Assembly: GCA_902489295.1 (NCBI GenBank)
Contig: CABTZM010000002.1
Span: 1-30,485, forward strand
Direction: 5' to 3'
DNA from: an uncultured Collinsella sp.
GTDB taxonomy: Bacteria > Actinomycetota > Coriobacteriia > Coriobacteriales > Coriobacteriaceae
Length of the DNA stretch: 30,485 bases
The translations under genes and the position numbers were made by a program. The notes below the pieces were generated by a model. That model ran no database searches. It worked only from the letters and a program-made list of their open reading frames with translations, and was not told where the DNA came from. Shown in pieces: positions 27,599-30,485 of this stretch. Position 1 is the first letter of the stretch, and every line of letters starts with the position of its first letter.

Positions 27599-29548
27599 AT
27601 GGAGTCTTCCGCCTACCCGATGCTCTTTAGCCCGATCAAGGTCGGTACGACCGAGGTCAAGAACCGCGTCTTTATGCCGCCGGTGTCCACGAACCTGGCC
27701 GATCATGGCTATGTGACCGACGACTTGGTCGATCATTACCGTGCCCGTGCCAAGGGCGGCGTTGGCCTGATCATCACCGAGGTCGTGACGGTCGAGCCCA
27801 CCTATACCTATCTACCGGGTGACATGTGCTGCTACGACGACACGTTTATCCCTGGCTGGGAAAAGCTCGCCGCGGCCGTCCACGAGTATGGCTGCAAGAT
27901 CATGCCGCAGCTCTTCCATCCCGCCTACATGGCCTTTAACATTCCGGGCACGCCGCGCCTGATCGCTCCGTCCTTTGTGGGCCCGTCCTATGCCCGCGAG
28001 GCGCCGCGCCCCATCACGGTCGATGAGATCCACGAGCTCACGCATCAGTTTGGCGACGCTGCCGTGCGCATGCAGAAGGCCGGTGTCGACGGCGTCGAGG
28101 TCCATGCGGCACACGCCCACGGCATGCTCGGCGGCTTTTTGACCCCGCTCTATAACAAGCGCACCGACGAGTACGGCGGCTCGCTCGACGCCCGCATGCG
28201 CTTCCTGCTCGAGGTCATCGCCGAGATTCGCGAGCGCTGCGGCAAGGACTTTATCATCGACGTCCGTATCTCGGGCGACGAGTACACCGATGGCGGCCTG
28301 ACCCTCAACGACATGATCTATGTCTCGCGTCGCTTGGAGAAGGCCGGCGTCGACATGATCCACGTGTCGGGCGGCACTACCATCAAGCGCGGCTCCGCCA
28401 TTCCCGCCGCCGGCACGCAGCAGGCCTCGCACGCCGCCTGCTCGCGCGAGATCAAGAAGCACGTCAACATTCCCGTTGCCACGGTCGGCCGCATTAACGA
28501 GGCATGGATCGCCGAGGAGCTGATCGAGGACGGCGCTGCCGACATTTGCATGATGGGCCGCGCCAATCTGTGCGATGCCGAGTTCTGCAACAAGGCTGCT
28601 GCCGGCAACGCCGACGACATCCGCCCCTGCATCGGTTGCCTGCGCTGCCTGAACGGTATCATGTTCGGCAAGCGCATCTCCTGCACCGTCAACCCGGATG
28701 TGGAGCGTGACGAGGCCGGCTACGAGCCTGCCGCCGAGGCAAAGAACGTGCTCGTTGTGGGTGCCGGTCCCGCGGGCATGGAGGCAGCCTACATTGCCGC
28801 CAAGCGCGGTCATAACGTGGTGCTCGTGGATAAGCAGGACGAGCCGGGCGGCGAGATGCGCATTGCGGCCGTTCCGCCGGCAAAGCAGGAGCTCACGCGC
28901 GTGATCAAGTATCAGTACCGTCGCCTGGCCGAGGCCGGCGTCACGTGCGTCTTTGGTACCGAGCTTTCGGCCGAGGACATCCAGCGCGACTACGCGGGCT
29001 ACGAGGTTGTCCTGGCTTATGGCGCCGAACCCATCGCCCCGGCCTTTATGCAGGGCTTTAAGCAGGTCATGACGGCTGACGACCTGCTGGGTGGCAAGGC
29101 TTTCCCGGGCAAGAAGATCGTCATTGTGGGCGGCGGCACCGTTGGTTGCGAGACGGCCGATTACCTGGCCCCGTTGGTCAACGACCTGTCGCCGGCCAAC
29201 CGCGATGTCACCGTCATCGAGATGACCAAGACGCTCGCCGCCAACGAGGGCGGCGCCGGCCGCGCGGTGCTCATCACGCGCATGCTCTCCAAGGGTGTTC
29301 ACGTGCTGACCGAGGCCAAGGTGACCGAGATTACCGAGGACGCTATCAGCTACGAGAAGGACGGCGAGGTCCACACCATCGCCGATGCCGATACGCTGGT
29401 GCTTGCCATGGGCTATCGTCCCAACACCAAGTTGGCCGATGACCTTGCCGCTGCCGGCGTTGCCACCCACGTGCTGGGCGATGCCCAGAAGTGCGGCAAC
29501 ATCCGTGATGCCATCGGCGACGGCTACAAGGTCGCCTGCGAGCTGTAG
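27599..29548 (+). CDS. Old Yellow Enzyme / FadH-like NADH:flavin oxidoreductase
   Basis: A 649-residue enzyme with the 2,4-dienoyl-CoA-reductase layout. The N-terminal FMN-binding TIM barrel (about 1-335, with HAAHAHGMLGGFLTPLYNKRTDEYGGS) is followed by a 4Fe-4S motif CxxCxxCx11C (Cys344, 347, 350, 362) and FAD/NAD domains with GAGPAG (388-393) and a later VGGGTVGCETA. It reduces an activated C=C bond with NAD(P)H. The same layout and length are found in FadH, BaiCD/BaiH and the daidzein reductases of Coriobacteria, so the substrate (enoate, steroid, polyphenol) cannot be fixed from sequence. ATG 27599 follows AAAGGAA. It is apparently monocistronic. Confidence 0.88.
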   Translation: MESSAYPMLFSPIKVGTTEVKNRVFMPPVSTNLADHGYVTDDLVDHYRARAKGGVGLIITEVVTVEPTYTYLPGDMCCYDDTFIPGWEKLAAAVHEYGCKIMPQLFHPAYMAFNIPGTPRLIAPSFVGPSYAREAPRPITVDEIHELTHQFGDAAVRMQKAGVDGVEVHAAHAHGMLGGFLTPLYNKRTDEYGGSLDARMRFLLEVIAEIRERCGKDFIIDVRISGDEYTDGGLTLNDMIYVSRRLEKAGVDMIHVSGGTTIKRGSAIPAAGTQQASHAACSREIKKHVNIPVATVGRINEAWIAEELIEDGAADICMMGRANLCDAEFCNKAAAGNADDIRPCIGCLRCLNGIMFGKRISCTVNPDVERDEAGYEPAAEAKNVLVVGAGPAGMEAAYIAAKRGHNVVLVDKQDEPGGEMRIAAVPPAKQELTRVIKYQYRRLAEAGVTCVFGTELSAEDIQRDYAGYEVVLAYGAEPIAPAFMQGFKQVMTADDLLGGKAFPGKKIVIVGGGTVGCETADYLAPLVNDLSPANRDVTVIEMTKTLAANEGGAGRAVLITRMLSKGVHVLTEAKVTEITEDAISYEKDGEVHTIADADTLVLAMGYRPNTKLADDLAAAGVATHVLGDAQKCGNIRDAIGDGYKVACEL

Positions 29549-29604
29549 GCTCTTGGCAAATAGGGGAGCGGCCGCCTTGCGGTGACTCAAGCGATAGCAA
29601 TCTA

Positions 29605-29643
29605 AAAAGGCGCCGCGACACATGGATCGTCGCGGCGCCTTTT
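29605..29643. terminator. bidirectional terminator between the convergent genes
   Basis: AAAAGGCGCCGCGAC (29605-29619) pairs perfectly with 29629-29643 around a 9-nt loop. An A tract on one side and a T tract on the other let it end both the FadH-like gene (plus) and the DhuI-like gene (minus). Confidence 0.92.
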
Positions 29644-29685
29644 GTCTGGCGGTTTGTTGGGGGTCGGTGCGCCCCGTGGGCCTTA

Positions 29686-30327
29686 TTACAGGCCCAAGAG
29701 CTCCTTGACCTTGGCGATGATGGCCTCGTCGGTGGCGTTGGCAAAGAAGTACTCCTGGAAATGCTCGCCAGCGAGGGCGCCCTTCACCAGATCCTGATCG
29801 ATTTCGCCCAGGACGTCGACGAGCGGACGCATGGTCACAGCGCGCACGCCGTCGAGAATCTTCTTGTTGCGCTGCTCGGGCTCAACGCGCTCGGCGGGGT
29901 AGCCGTTGCCCGAACCAAAGCCAAAGAGCTTCTCGAAGGTGTACTCGAGGTTGAGCTCCTGGCCCCAGCCGTTCTTGAGCGCGAAGGGCATGGCGACGGC
30001 ATTGCCATCGTTGACCTGGGCAAAGGTGTAGGCATCCAGCGGGTCGGCAACGTGGCCGCACAGCACGCCGGGGAAGGAGTTGCAGGCGAGCATGGCGCCC
30101 TCGCCGGTGCCGCAACCGGTCACGACGTAGTCGGCAGCGCCGGAGTTGAGCAGCACGGCGGCAAGAATGCCGTTCTGCACGTAGGTGAGGGGCTTGGAGT
30201 CGGCGTCGGCATACATGCCATAGTTAAAGACGGTGTGCCCCATGGGCTCGACAACCTTCTTAAGGGCAGCCTCGATCATAGGGTTCTTGGAGTTCTGAGA
30301 ATTCTCGTTGATTAGAGCGATCTTCAT
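29686..30327 (-). CDS. dhuI: RpiB/LacA/LacB-family isomerase, likely DhuI (KduI2)
   Basis: A 213-residue protein of the RpiB/LacAB fold. Its N terminus MKIALINENSQ, the centre VTGCGTGEGAML (69-80, Cys72), the segment PEQRN (150-154) and FQEYFF (190-195) match what I recall of the streptococcal DhuI protein, the non-canonical isomerase of 4-deoxy-L-threo-5-hexosulose-uronate, rather than pentose-phosphate RpiB, which is about 150 residues. This substrate is exactly what GH105 releases, and no KduI is present in the window. I choose ATG 30327, with GAAAGG upstream on the minus strand; longer in-frame starts have no ribosome site. It is convergent with the flavoenzyme gene and no galacturonate operator is visible in its 158-bp upstream region. 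Confidence 0.8.
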   Translation of the reverse strand: MKIALINENSQNSKNPMIEAALKKVVEPMGHTVFNYGMYADADSKPLTYVQNGILAAVLLNSGAADYVVTGCGTGEGAMLACNSFPGVLCGHVADPLDAYTFAQVNDGNAVAMPFALKNGWGQELNLEYTFEKLFGFGSGNGYPAERVEPEQRNKKILDGVRAVTMRPLVDVLGEIDQDLVKGALAGEHFQEYFFANATDEAIIAKVKELLGL

Positions 30328-30446
30328 TTGAGTTAACCTTTCAACTAAATCTTCCAGTTTTTTGTTTCTGTGCGCGGGCGGCGGCAAAGCCAACCCGCGA
30401 TGAGCTATGCGGGCGGTCGGCAGTTAAGTCTGTCGCGAGTTCCGCA

Positions 30447-30483
30447 CGCAAAGGAAAGCACTTAATGTGCTTTCCGTCTTGCG
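30447..30483. repeat. hairpin at the right end of the window
   Basis: GGAAAGCAC (30453-30461), loop TTAAT, GTGCTTTCC (30467-30475), with an outer CGCAA/TTGCG extension (30447-30451 / 30479-30483) across a small internal loop. The block GGAAAGC/GCTTTCC is shared with hairpins 1 and 3 at the left end. Confidence 0.75.
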
Positions 30484-30485
30484 CA

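Noticed and set aside
30331..30338. AGTTAACC match upstream of the DhuI-like gene as an iron box
   Set aside because: A single half-site inside the leader next to the ribosome site, without the palindromic context found at feo and with no iron link for the gene.

Overview
The window looks like a chromosomal piece of a high-GC, anaerobic gut Actinobacterium, most likely Collinsella or a close Coriobacteriia relative. I infer this from base composition, codon use and gene content (feoAAB with a FeoB-associated Cys-rich peptide, LacI-controlled sugar operons, a daidzein-reductase-like flavoenzyme). No rRNA or tRNA marker is present to prove it. I count 22 protein genes, all apparently intact, and see no CRISPR array, no intact insertion sequence and no tRNA.

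Layout. (1) 1-5034: three consecutive hairpins, then a LacI regulator on the minus strand, divergent from a GH2 beta-galactosidase plus EbgC-type subunit operon. Three phased CAACCGGTTG operators lie at that promoter. (2) 5188-7322: an APC-family amino acid permease and a free-standing HPr whose regulatory Ser46 position is Asp. (3) 7511-10882: a ferrous iron uptake cluster (feoA, feoA, feoB, Cys-rich membrane peptide) with AGTTAACC-type candidate iron boxes. (4) 11027-26080: a pectin/galacturonate island. It holds a second LacI regulator, uxaC-uxaB-uxaA, a GPH-family transporter, a GH28 polygalacturonase, a pectin methylesterase fused to an alpha/beta-hydrolase, an SGNH esterase, a GH105 unsaturated uronyl hydrolase and a TIM-barrel isomerase. 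(5) 26184-29548: a GltD-like flavoprotein and an Old Yellow Enzyme/FadH-like reductase. (6) 29686-30327, minus strand: an RpiB-family protein that I recognise as DhuI-like (KduI2), which would handle the product of GH105.

How it fits together. None of the pectin enzymes has a signal peptide, so esterified oligogalacturonides are probably imported by the GPH transporter and taken apart in the cytoplasm: the esterases remove methyl and acetyl groups, GH28 releases galacturonate, and GH105 removes unsaturated ends. Galacturonate then flows through UxaC, UxaB and UxaA to 2-keto-3-deoxygluconate. The unsaturated product would flow through the DhuI-like isomerase. KdgK, KdgA and a KduD/DhuD reductase are not in the window.

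The regulatory DNA is the most striking part. The three pectin promoters share one architecture: paired GTGAACGTTCAC-type operators 38-41 bp apart, with the -35 hexamer TTCACC inside the first. In addition, all four LacI-type sugar promoters, including the beta-galactosidase promoter with its different operator, carry a 27-bp tripartite element, CCGTT-N16-CCGTTC. It is a direct repeat with exactly 21 bp periodicity and a conserved A-rich centre, and I know of no described counterpart. Several families of intergenic palindromes are also present.
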